Part shown: positions 6,555-12,882 of the stretch, one piece after another
How positions within the stretch are numbered: the first letter of the stretch is position 1
Layout of the letters: every line of letters starts with the position of its first letter
Assembly (NCBI GenBank): GCA_016928125.1
Contig: JAFGLK010000295.1
Location: forward strand, 1-12,882
Source of the DNA: Anaerolineae bacterium
GTDB taxonomy: Bacteria; Chloroflexota; Anaerolineae; UBA1429
Length of the DNA stretch: 12,882 nucleotides
Reading direction: 5' to 3'
The notes under the pieces: generated by a model
Told to the model about the DNA's origin: nothing
The model's database searches: none
Seen by the model: only the letters and a program-made list of their open reading frames with translations
Program-made: the position numbers and the translations under genes

Positions 6555-8054
6555 CTACCTGGCGACGCTCTCTGGCAGCCTTTCCCGGAGTATCTGCCGT
6601 AGAGCCTGGTAGGCTTGCAGCTTCTGCCGGTAGAGGCGCTGGCGTTTGGGTTCGGGCTCAAAGCGGGCCTCAACCCTCACCAGCGCCTCTGCCGCTTCCG
6701 CATGATTCGCATAGACTTGGGAGCCGACCCCCGCGATGATGGCGGCGCCCAGCGCCGTGGCATCCAGCACACGGGTGCGCTCGATGGGACGTCCCAGAAT
6801 GTCGGCTGCTAACTGAAGCCAGGGATCCGAGCGAGCCCCACCGCCCGTGGCCCTAAGCGTCTGCACGCGTATCCCGACCGCCTCAAAAGTGTCCAGGCCC
6901 ACAGCAAAGGCGTAGCTTGCCCCCTCCAAGAGCGCCTTGATGACCTCGCCGCGGGTGGTATCCAGATGTAGGCCCACGATGGCCCCGCCAGACCAGGGCG
7001 GCGCTCCAGCGGAGGCGAACTCGCCCAGGGCCAGGAGCTCGGTCGGCTCGGATGGCATCTCTTCCAACAGCCGCGTGTAAAAGTTGAAACCCCGCCTCTG
7101 GGCCTGCTGGGCCTCGGCTGCGGCCAGTTGATCGCGAAACCACTGCAGAATGCGCCCGCCCGCGTGGTTGGCCAGCAGGCTGGTGTAGAGGCCGGGCACC
7201 ACATGATGCTCCAGGGAGAGGCCATGGCGCAGGAGCAGGCTCTTGAGGGGGATGGCCTCGAACACGGGCAGAAGGTACATGCCCGCGCCGAGGTGATACA
7301 GAGCCGCGCCAACATCGGTCACGCCCGCTCCCAGTGCATTGCAGGCCAGATCCCGTCCCCCAAGGATGATCTGCACCTTGCCCTTGAGGCCCAGTTCGGC
7401 GGCCAGCGATGGAGCGACGCTTCCAATGGCCTGTCCGGCTCGAGCCAGCTCCGGCAACTTGTTGCGACTGATGCCGCATGTCTCGGCGATCGCTCTCGAC
7501 CAGCGCTCTTGCTCCATCTCGAACAAGAGCGTGCCGCCGGCGAGGGAATAGTCGCAGGCGCTCGTCCCACCCAGGAGATGATCGACAAGTGCTGTGACCA
7601 TGACAAAGCGCCAGATCCTGCGCGCCAACTCGGGCCGCTGTTCCTGCAGCCAGGCTATGCGGGCCAGGGCATAGTCAGGGCCGGGGACATGACCGGTGAG
7701 ATCAAAGAGCGTATCGCGTCCCAGCGCGCTTTCGGCCTGCTGGATATAGGACGGGCCAACAGTGGGGGCGCCAAAGAGCCGATCCTCAAGCACATAACCT
7801 TCGAATGAGAGTGGCGCCATCGCCTCGCCCATGGCGGCGACGCTGAGAGCCTGAACGGGATCGCGAGCGGCGCCGCTCGCGGCCTCGGCCAGGGTCGCCT
7901 TGATCGCCTGCCACAGCGGCTGGACAGCCCAGCCATCGGCGTCCACGCTCTCGGCCGGATAGCCCCGGTGCGCCTCGGCCAGGATGCTGCCCTCCTCCGA
8001 GACGACCAAAGCCCGGCAATGCCTTGTGCCCACCTCCAGGCCCAGCAGGCTCAT
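6555..8054 (-). CDS. FGGY-family carbohydrate kinase (xylulokinase/fuculokinase-like)
   Basis: This 499-residue ATP-dependent sugar kinase has the length and two-domain plan of FGGY kinases. Motifs in order are GLEVGT (5-10, phosphate loop), AAMGEAMAPL (73-82), DYSLAGGTLLFE (168-179), GGRDLACNALGAG (232-244, with D235 as the expected catalytic base), LLEGASYAF (375-383) and ATGGGARSDPWLQLAADILG (402-421, adenine and phosphate binding). The loop that usually begins DxGT carries glutamate (E7), and the usual WxDxR substrate segment after residue 88 is replaced by LEDRLFGAP. These differences hinder assignment to xylulose, ribulose, fuculose or gluconate. The ATG follows GGAGG at good spacing, and the gene has its own strong promoter. 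It is probably separate from the unit ending at 8221. It likely phosphorylates the sugar or sugar acid produced by neighbouring enzymes (inference). Confidence 0.92.
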   Translation of the reverse strand: MSLLGLEVGTRHCRALVVSEEGSILAEAHRGYPAESVDADGWAVQPLWQAIKATLAEAASGAARDPVQALSVAAMGEAMAPLSFEGYVLEDRLFGAPTVGPSYIQQAESALGRDTLFDLTGHVPGPDYALARIAWLQEQRPELARRIWRFVMVTALVDHLLGGTSACDYSLAGGTLLFEMEQERWSRAIAETCGISRNKLPELARAGQAIGSVAPSLAAELGLKGKVQIILGGRDLACNALGAGVTDVGAALYHLGAGMYLLPVFEAIPLKSLLLRHGLSLEHHVVPGLYTSLLANHAGGRILQWFRDQLAAAEAQQAQRRGFNFYTRLLEEMPSEPTELLALGEFASAGAPPWSGGAIVGLHLDTTRGEVIKALLEGASYAFAVGLDTFEAVGIRVQTLRATGGGARSDPWLQLAADILGRPIERTRVLDATALGAAIIAGVGSQVYANHAEAAEALVRVEARFEPEPKRQRLYRQKLQAYQALRQILRERLPESVAR

Positions 8055-8109
8055 GCGCAGCCTCCAAGCATTACGCTGATCATCGCAACGACGACTTCAC
8101 GCCGCTCTT

Positions 8110-8138
8110 ATGTTAGGCTATGGGGGCGGACATGTCAA
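8110..8138 (-). promoter_or_regulatory. Near-consensus sigma70 promoter of the FGGY kinase gene
   Basis: On the minus strand a perfect TTGACA (8133-8138) is followed after 17 bp by TAACAT (8110-8115, 5/6). Transcription should start near 8103, about 50 nt before the kinase ATG. This is one of the two best promoters in the window. Confidence 0.78.
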
Positions 8139-8152
8139 TCTGATTTCGACAT
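8132..8152. promoter_or_regulatory. Imperfect inverted repeat overlapping the kinase -35 element
   Basis: ATGTC (8132-8136) and GACAT (8148-8152) are inverted copies. An inner AATC/GATT pair lies around a central T at 8141, with a slight offset between arms. Because it covers the -35 element, a bound protein there would probably repress. Promoter hexamers themselves contribute part of the match. Confidence 0.3.
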
Positions 8153-8166
8153 AACGAGGCGACGAT

Positions 8167-8184
8167 GCCCAGGCCGGCCTGAGC
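8167..8184 (-). terminator. GC-rich palindrome downstream of the 8221-9477 gene
   Basis: An 18-base palindrome (GCCCAGG CCGG CCTGAGC on the plus strand) can form a 7-bp stem with a 4-base loop, including one G-U pair. It lies about 40 nt after the stop codon of the gene at 8221-9477, in its direction of transcription. No T-run follows, so intrinsic termination is uncertain. Position before the kinase promoter fits a boundary between units. Confidence 0.28.
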
Positions 8185-8220
8185 ATGTACGCACGAGAGG
8201 GGGTGACTCAGGATCGCAGA

Positions 8221-9477
8221 TCAGACTGCAGCGGTGACCACTCGAAGGACGATATGGCACTGCTGAGGATCAAAGGCGACGAGCGTGGATCGCCCCTCTA
8301 TGAGAAACGTGCCGCTCTCGAAGGCCGCGCGCGTGTTGGCCGGCTGCAACGGGGCGCCGTCCACCGTCACGGCCTGGGCAGCCAGGCCATCCAGGCGCAA
8401 GGTCAGCTCGGGCACCCGCACCGGCAGATCGAGCTCGATCGCGCCATCAGGGCCTATTCTGATCTCGGCCAGGGCCCGGGCACAGGCGTAGTTCGTGATC
8501 TCGCTCACCCTGCGCCAGCGCGTGCGCTCGCCCCCCGGATCGAGCGCCTTCAGGCGGCGCACGATCGTCTTGAGCGCACGAAAACCGCGCCGGTCATCGT
8601 TGTGCAGCCCGTAAAAGCCTTGCCAGTGGCTGCAGAGCACGGCGGGATCACCGGCCCGGATCAGTTCGGGCAGGCGACCGCCCTGCAAGTCCTCGGTGAT
8701 GTAGCGATCCACATTCACCTCGCCATATCCAGTCCAGGAGCCGGTCCAGTCGCCGGTGCCGGCGATGATCTCGCCCACCGCCGTGCCCGTCTCACGGTCC
8801 ACATACCAGACGGGATTCTCCACCGCGCCCTCGCTGGAGATGCGCTGGAAGAAAAAGGGCGTGGGGTTGCCGGTCACCTGGCGCACGGCCAGCCCCGTCA
8901 TGCGAGCGTACAAGTCCAGCGTGCGCCCTCCAAATCCGCCGGGCGAGGTGACGCCGGTCGGGGTGAGGCCCACGTTGTCCAGGATGCGGCAGGCACAGGC
9001 GATATAGGTCTGGATGCGCTCCTGCTCATCCACCGGGAGAGCCTGCCAGTCGTATTGTTCCCAGATCTGCGGCTCCACGGGGCGACACGTCTGGGGGTCG
9101 ACCACCACCGTGTGGGTGATCATCTCTGGGGTGATGTCAAAGGCCGGCACGATGGTCTCGCGACACATGCGCAGCCAGCTCTCCTGCTGCGCGCGGCTGA
9201 AGAGAGGCAGTCTCTGGTCGATGCGGCCCAATGCCGCGGGACAGGGCACCACGCTGAACTTGCCCCGCACACCCTCTTCGAGGCACCATGTGGCGAACTC
9301 GCGGGTGAACGACTCGGGATGCACCACGGGCACATCCTCCCAGCGACGCTTCCCGTCGTCCACCGGATTGCGGTCCCGCATCCAAAAGTAGTTCAGGTTC
9401 ACGAGCACCGTCGCGTCGTCGATGATGAGCGACAGCGGCACCCGGTCGAGCGCATAGCGTGTGATCTGAACCTCCAT
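8221..9477 (-). CDS. Unassigned protein, possibly NodB-like (polysaccharide deacetylase fold) with C-terminal beta domain
   Basis: I do not firmly recognise this 418-residue protein. The pattern suggests a NodB-like barrel. It opens with hydrophobic VPLSLIIDD (13-21), whose acidic pair resembles the catalytic motif 1. It then has VHPESF (52-57), GVRGKFSVVP (69-78), EMITHT (118-123), TGVTSPGGFGG (174-184) and LCSHWQGFYG (281-290), in the order expected for the metal and active-site strands of carbohydrate deacetylases. The usual HxxxH motif is not evident, so activity may differ or be lost. Residues from about 335 look like a small beta-sandwich. There is no signal peptide, so it should be cytoplasmic. 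The ATG follows GAGGAGGAG by about 9 nt. It is probably the last gene of the unit, 58 nt after the beta-propeller gene. A glycosidase of another barrel family is an alternative. Confidence 0.7.
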   Translation of the reverse strand: MEVQITRYALDRVPLSLIIDDATVLVNLNYFWMRDRNPVDDGKRRWEDVPVVHPESFTREFATWCLEEGVRGKFSVVPCPAALGRIDQRLPLFSRAQQESWLRMCRETIVPAFDITPEMITHTVVVDPQTCRPVEPQIWEQYDWQALPVDEQERIQTYIACACRILDNVGLTPTGVTSPGGFGGRTLDLYARMTGLAVRQVTGNPTPFFFQRISSEGAVENPVWYVDRETGTAVGEIIAGTGDWTGSWTGYGEVNVDRYITEDLQGGRLPELIRAGDPAVLCSHWQGFYGLHNDDRRGFRALKTIVRRLKALDPGGERTRWRRVSEITNYACARALAEIRIGPDGAIELDLPVRVPELTLRLDGLAAQAVTVDGAPLQPANTRAAFESGTFLIEGRSTLVAFDPQQCHIVLRVVTAAV

Positions 9478-9535
9478 CGAAAAGCTCCTCCTCGGCTATC
9501 GTCTGCGTCGCCCCGCAGTCCTGCGTGACGCGCGG

Positions 9536-10471
9536 CTATGTCGATCCGTCGTCCACCCAGGCGAGGCGACAGAGCTGCACCCCGCCTCGCAGATCCTCCA
9601 CCGTGCTGATGTAGCTCTGCTCGCCCAGGGTCACGATCTCGGGCGCAGCGACCTGGAGCGTGGCGATCTTGAGAGCGTCGTCTCCCCGCCCAAAGTCGAG
9701 CGGATCTCGCGAGCGGTAGACGTGGGTGAGCGCCGGAGGCTGATAGCGACTGGTGCGAAAGAGATAGTAGTAGCCGTGGCGATAGACCACCTGCGGGCAC
9801 TCGGCGCTCCAGGGCCCATCGCCGCCGCTGCCGCCCCAATTCACCGCCACATAGTCGGACCAGTGGATCAGATCGGAGGAGGTGCGGCAGTAGATCTTGC
9901 AGGGAGCGCGCTGGTCTGGATCGTGGCCGGTGTAGTAGCAGTGGTAGCGATCGCCGATGCGCAGTACCATCGGATCGCGGGCCTCGCCGGGGCCCACAAA
10001 GACCCGGCTGTATCCGCGTTCATCGCGGTAGCGTTCAAAGGCCAGCCCATCGGGCGAGCGCGCCAGACAGATCTGGCAGGACCCCAACTCGGTGCGATGT
10101 CCGCCATAGAACATGTAATGCACGCCCTCGTGCACGATCACGTGCGGGGCCTGAATCCATTCCTCGCCATCTCGATCGTCGATGCTCTCGCCATAGCGCG
10201 CCTCAGCGCGCATGGCGATGCCGATCCGCTTCCAATCTCGAGCGGTCAGCGCCGGGCCCTCCCAGGCGTAGAGCAAGCGGCCAATGCGCGTGCCCCGGAT
10301 GCAAGCCCATAGATGCCAACGCCCATCGTTCGAACGAAAGATGGCGTGATCCACCACCTCTTGCTTCTCGCCGGTCAACTCGTCCAGATCGGGATTGTCC
10401 CCGATGTGCCACGAGCCGCCCTGCAGCATCGGCCGCTGCGGGCGGACGCTCTCCCCGCTTGTTGATCCCAT
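9536..10471 (-). CDS. GH32/GH43-like five-bladed beta-propeller protein (probable intracellular glycosidase)
   Basis: The 311-residue protein looks like a clan GH-J/GH-F type five-bladed propeller. It has repeated blade motifs such as VDHAIFRSNDGRWHLW (40-55), APHVIVHEGVHYMFYGG (108-124), EARDPMVLRIGDRYHCYYTG (163-182) and AECPQVVYRHGYYYLF (223-238). RDP (165-167) and EC (224-225) match the characteristic GH32 motifs in which D and E support catalysis; D41 may be the nucleophile equivalent. No signal peptide is visible, so it would act on imported or internally made sugars. I prefer the ATG at 10471 because GGAGG sits 5 nt before it. A GTG at 10501 overlapping the AFOR stop as GTGA is an alternative that adds ten residues. 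It lies 26 nt after the AFOR gene in the same orientation. GH family and substrate are unproven, and a non-catalytic role is possible. Confidence 0.8.
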   Translation of the reverse strand: MGSTSGESVRPQRPMLQGGSWHIGDNPDLDELTGEKQEVVDHAIFRSNDGRWHLWACIRGTRIGRLLYAWEGPALTARDWKRIGIAMRAEARYGESIDDRDGEEWIQAPHVIVHEGVHYMFYGGHRTELGSCQICLARSPDGLAFERYRDERGYSRVFVGPGEARDPMVLRIGDRYHCYYTGHDPDQRAPCKIYCRTSSDLIHWSDYVAVNWGGSGGDGPWSAECPQVVYRHGYYYLFRTSRYQPPALTHVYRSRDPLDFGRGDDALKIATLQVAAPEIVTLGEQSYISTVEDLRGGVQLCRLAWVDDGST

Positions 10472-10497
10472 GATGTCCTCCATAAATCGGCGTCGGC

Positions 10498-12363
10498 TCA
10501 CAGAGCCCCGATCTCCTGGGCGACGTCACCCAGGCCGAGCGCCTCCAGCCTGGCGCGTGAGGGCTTGCCTGTCGCCCGATCCCAATCGCGAGCCGAGTAA
10601 TACTCACGCAAGAGGAGCTCCTCATCGGGCACAAAGCCCTCGGTGCCTCCTTCGCTCAGGCTCTGCCGGAGTAGCCGGGGCAAGCGCTCTCCCTGCGGTG
10701 TATAACCCCAACGGAGATTCAGCGCCCGCTTGAGGCTAAAGATGCGTTCCCCGACCTCCAGAGCTTCCTCTGCGTCCATATCGCGCCCGGTGGCCGCGTT
10801 GCAGAGGGCGATGAGGCTCTGAGGCGTCGCATTACAGAAAACGCAGGTCACCAGGCTGTTGAGCAGGCTGTTCCAGTTCTGATCCCGCGCCACGTGACCG
10901 GCCTTGCTTGCGTCCGTATGGCGCCCTGGCGAGAGGATATCCAGATCCTCCAGAGGACGACCGCTCTCCACCAGGTAGTAGGCCGAATGATTGTGGCTGG
11001 CGCCCACCGGCGAGGTGGCATACACCAAAGCCATGCCAGAGAAGGCGCGCGGATCATGCATGGCCGGCGACATGCCGTTCACATGAACCGCCCGCTCCGG
11101 CACGCCGAACCGCTCGGCCAGGCGCTGCACCCCTTCAGCGAGGAGCGCCCCCAAACCGCGACGGCTGGCGATCTGCTCCAGCAGCGCGGCGGCCATCGCA
11201 GCGTCGCCCCAGCCCAGGACGCAGCCCTCGGTCTCGGCCGGGCCGATGACGCCCTCCTGGTAGAGGTGCACCGCCAGCGCCAGGGTGTTCCCTGCGCTGA
11301 TGCTGTCCATGCCCAGCGCATCGCAGCGGTGCGCCAGATGGGCCACGGCCTCCAAATCGTCGATCAGGAGCTGGCTCCCGAGGGCGCCCAACGTTTCGTA
11401 CTCAGGCCCTTTGATGCTCTGGTCGGCGCCCCCTCCTTCGGCCGAGGGATAGCGCGAGAGGGTCACGCGGCGGCCGCAGGCCACCGGGCAGCCGTAGCAG
11501 GCCTCCACGCCGGAGAGGATCGTCTCGGCCATGGCGGCCCCACCGATCTGGGTGGCCTGAGGCCACTCGCCCAGGGTAAAGTAGCGCGCCGGCAAGGCCC
11601 CCAGGTAGTGGAGATAGTCGAGATTGCCGGCCGTGCCGGTGGCGCGCAAGACCTGGGAGAATACATCCTCCTTGAGCAACGCGCGCAGCTCGCCGGAGAT
11701 CGTCGCCAGGCGCCCGGGATCCGCCAGGGCAGGCATCCGGCGGCCCGTGCCGCACACGGCAACCGCCTTGAGCCCCTTGGCGCCCATCACCGCCCCGAGG
11801 CCGGTGCGCGCCGCCATGCGCGCGCGGTCGTGGGCGATGCCCGCGTAGAGCACACCGTTCTCGCCGGCCGGGCCGATGCAGGCCACGCGCGCGCGCCTGT
11901 CGCCCAGCAGAGCCCGGATGCGGGCCTGGGTCTCGAACGTCTCCAGACCCCAGAGCTCTTGAGCGTCATGCAGCTCGGCGCGCCCCGGCTCCAGGCTCAA
12001 CCACACGGGCCTCTCCGCGGTGCCCGTCATGATGAGACCGTCATAGCCGGCGTGCCGCAGAGCAGCCCCCACATAGCCGCCCACGTGCGACTCGCCCAAC
12101 CAGCCGGTCAGCGGCGAACGCGCCACGACCGCATGGCGCCCACACATGGGGGCGCGCGTGCCCGTCAGCGGACCGGCCATCATGATCAACGGGCTCTCCG
12201 GCGCCAATGCGGGAAGCTGTGGATCGAGCATCGCGTAGAGGTAGTGCGTCGCCAGGCCACTTCCGCCCACGTAACGGCCCACGGCCTCACTGCCCAATGG
12301 CTCGACCACTATCGCTCCGCTGCTCAGATCGACGCGCAAAAGGCGATCGTGATAGCCGAACAT
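10498..12363 (-). CDS. Aldehyde:ferredoxin oxidoreductase family protein (tungsten-bispterin enzyme)
   Basis: The 621-residue protein has the family's usual length. The founding enzymes oxidise aldehydes to acids with ferredoxin, using a tungsten-bispterin cofactor and one [4Fe-4S] cluster, in the cytoplasm of anaerobes. Visible signatures are GGSGLATHYLY (33-43), GPLTGTRAPMCGR (64-76), the GESHVGGYVGAALRHAGYDG block (90-109), CIGPAGENG (162-170), AARTGLGAVMGAKGLKA (184-200), GPEYETLGALGS (319-330) and DALGMD (348-353, first pterin motif). Cluster ligands are C289, C292 and C296 (CYGCPVAC) plus probably C507. The second pterin motif, normally DxxGLC, reads NSLVTC (502-507). I chose ATG 12363 because MFGYHDRLLRVDLSSG matches the family N-terminus and GGAGGAG lies upstream; a frame open to 12426 overlaps the previous gene. 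The neighbouring iron alcohol dehydrogenase suggests an alcohol-aldehyde-acid relay (inference). The substrate is unknown. Confidence 0.95.
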   Translation of the reverse strand: MFGYHDRLLRVDLSSGAIVVEPLGSEAVGRYVGGSGLATHYLYAMLDPQLPALAPESPLIMMAGPLTGTRAPMCGRHAVVARSPLTGWLGESHVGGYVGAALRHAGYDGLIMTGTAERPVWLSLEPGRAELHDAQELWGLETFETQARIRALLGDRRARVACIGPAGENGVLYAGIAHDRARMAARTGLGAVMGAKGLKAVAVCGTGRRMPALADPGRLATISGELRALLKEDVFSQVLRATGTAGNLDYLHYLGALPARYFTLGEWPQATQIGGAAMAETILSGVEACYGCPVACGRRVTLSRYPSAEGGGADQSIKGPEYETLGALGSQLLIDDLEAVAHLAHRCDALGMDSISAGNTLALAVHLYQEGVIGPAETEGCVLGWGDAAMAAALLEQIASRRGLGALLAEGVQRLAERFGVPERAVHVNGMSPAMHDPRAFSGMALVYATSPVGASHNHSAYYLVESGRPLEDLDILSPGRHTDASKAGHVARDQNWNSLLNSLVTCVFCNATPQSLIALCNAATGRDMDAEEALEVGERIFSLKRALNLRWGYTPQGERLPRLLRQSLSEGGTEGFVPDEELLLREYYSARDWDRATGKPSRARLEALGLGDVAQEIGAL

Positions 12364-12394
12364 GCCGCCTGTCTCCTCCTGCAGTTCATTTGAG

Positions 12395-12882
12395 CTAGAA
12401 ATCGATCGTGCGCCCCATGGCCGCACAGGCGAACAGCTTTTCCACCTCCTCGGCAGTGGGGCAGCGACGGCCCATCACCAGACACCCATCGCTCAGGGCA
12501 TGGTCCACCAGTTTGGGCAGGCGAGCCGCGAGGCGTTGAGCCGAGATGCCAGCCTCTCGCAGTGTGGTGGGCTGATCGATCCGGCGAGCCAGGCCGCGGA
12601 CGGCAGCCGCCAACGCCGAGGCGCTCTCTGCGGAGGTATTGCCTAGACTGAGCGCCCGGCAGAGCTCGTCGTAGCGGGCTGGGATCTCGCCGTGGGCCGT
12701 GAACTCGATCGTATACGGTAGAAACAGGCCCACCGCGCGGCCGTGGGGCAGGCCCAACACGGCGCCGGCAGAGTGCCCGAGCGCGTGGGCCAGCGCCGCC
12801 ATGGCATTGCCAAAGCCCAAGCCCGCGATGCTGGCGGCGCAGTGCATCTTCTCGCGGGCCTCAGGGTCCGAGGCGCCTTCAT
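12395..12882 (-). CDS. Iron-containing alcohol dehydrogenase (partial, N-terminus beyond window)
   Basis: Only the last 161 residues are inside the window; the gene continues past base 12882. This is the helical C-terminal domain of a group III (iron-activated) alcohol dehydrogenase, which interconverts alcohols and aldehydes or ketones with NAD(P). The segment KMHCAASIAGLGFGNAMAAL followed by AHALGH and then LPHG is diagnostic. The histidine in LAH and that in PHG are 14 residues apart, as are iron ligands H263 and H277 of E. coli FucO. The aspartate and other histidine ligand lie outside the window. The stop codon is 31 nt before the AFOR start on the same strand, so co-transcription is likely and a shared aldehyde intermediate is plausible. 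An internal ATG at 12847 is not the start, since the frame is open and family-like upstream of it. Substrate and symbol cannot be assigned. Confidence 0.92.
   Translation of the reverse strand, partial: EGASDPEAREKMHCAASIAGLGFGNAMAALAHALGHSAGAVLGLPHGRAVGLFLPYTIEFTAHGEIPARYDELCRALSLGNTSAESASALAAAVRGLARRIDQPTTLREAGISAQRLAARLPKLVDHALSDGCLVMGRRCPTAEEVEKLFACAAMGRTIDF

Noticed and set aside
8185..9528. A 447-codon plus-strand open frame over the NodB-like gene
   Set aside because: It has the same shadow-like composition, crosses the kinase promoter boundary and lacks a ribosome binding site. The minus-strand frame has a strong site and domain-like hydrophobic pattern.
10894..12393. A 499-codon open frame on the plus strand, antisense to the AFOR gene
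   Set aside because: Its translation is low-complexity, rich in G, A, R, H and Q with no recognisable domain, and the opposite strand encodes a well-conserved family. GC-rich third positions create such shadow frames.
12364..12426. 21-codon upstream extension of the AFOR protein
   Set aside because: It overlaps the end of the alcohol dehydrogenase gene and includes the ribosome binding site for the ATG at 12363.
1..12882. CRISPR arrays, tRNA or rRNA genes, insertion sequences, attachment sites
   Set aside because: I saw no spaced direct repeats, no cloverleaf-like or rRNA-like segments, no transposase or integrase frames and no long terminal inverted repeats. This was by eye only, so a short or diverged element could be missed.

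Overview
The window is a GC-rich stretch of bacterial DNA coding for carbohydrate and redox metabolism. It holds eleven protein genes, two of them cut by the window edges, and no RNA genes, mobile elements or CRISPR arrays that I can see. Most genes have clear AGGAGG-type ribosome binding sites, and three or four have sigma70-like promoters. A member of the tungsten-dependent aldehyde:ferredoxin oxidoreductase family (10498-12363) beside an iron-type alcohol dehydrogenase points to an anaerobe or facultative anaerobe. High GC and this gene content would fit Chloroflexota or a similar environmental lineage, but that is a weak inference.

Layout. (1) 1-2670, minus strand: a compact three-dehydrogenase operon. 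In transcription order it encodes a short-chain dehydrogenase (2670-1921), an Ldh_2-family malate/lactate/ureidoglycolate-type dehydrogenase (1914-868, 6 nt later) and a zinc-dependent medium-chain alcohol/polyol dehydrogenase (818 to beyond base 1). (2) 2671-3047: a divergent intergenic region with a convincing plus-strand promoter, a weaker minus-strand promoter and a small palindrome. (3) 3048-5628, plus strand: a complete three-gene ABC-2 exporter (ATPase plus two different permeases). (4) 5749-6519, plus strand: a TIM-barrel sugar isomerase/epimerase-like gene with its own promoter. (5) 6555-8054, minus strand: an FGGY sugar kinase, convergent with the isomerase and driven by a near-consensus promoter. 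(6) 8221-12882, minus strand: an apparent transcription unit of iron-dependent alcohol dehydrogenase (partial), aldehyde:ferredoxin oxidoreductase, a GH32/GH43-like beta-propeller protein and a possibly NodB-like barrel protein.

Working model (inference). The enzymes fit uptake-independent processing of a sugar, polyol or sugar acid. Two CAZyme-like proteins would release or trim it, the alcohol dehydrogenase/AFOR pair and the three dehydrogenases would interconvert alcohol, carbonyl and acid forms, and the isomerase and kinase would feed the product into central metabolism. No sugar importer and no transcription regulator lie inside the window, so substrate and control cannot be read from it. 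The least described part is 8221-12363, where two unassigned CAZyme-like proteins are linked to a tungstoenzyme.
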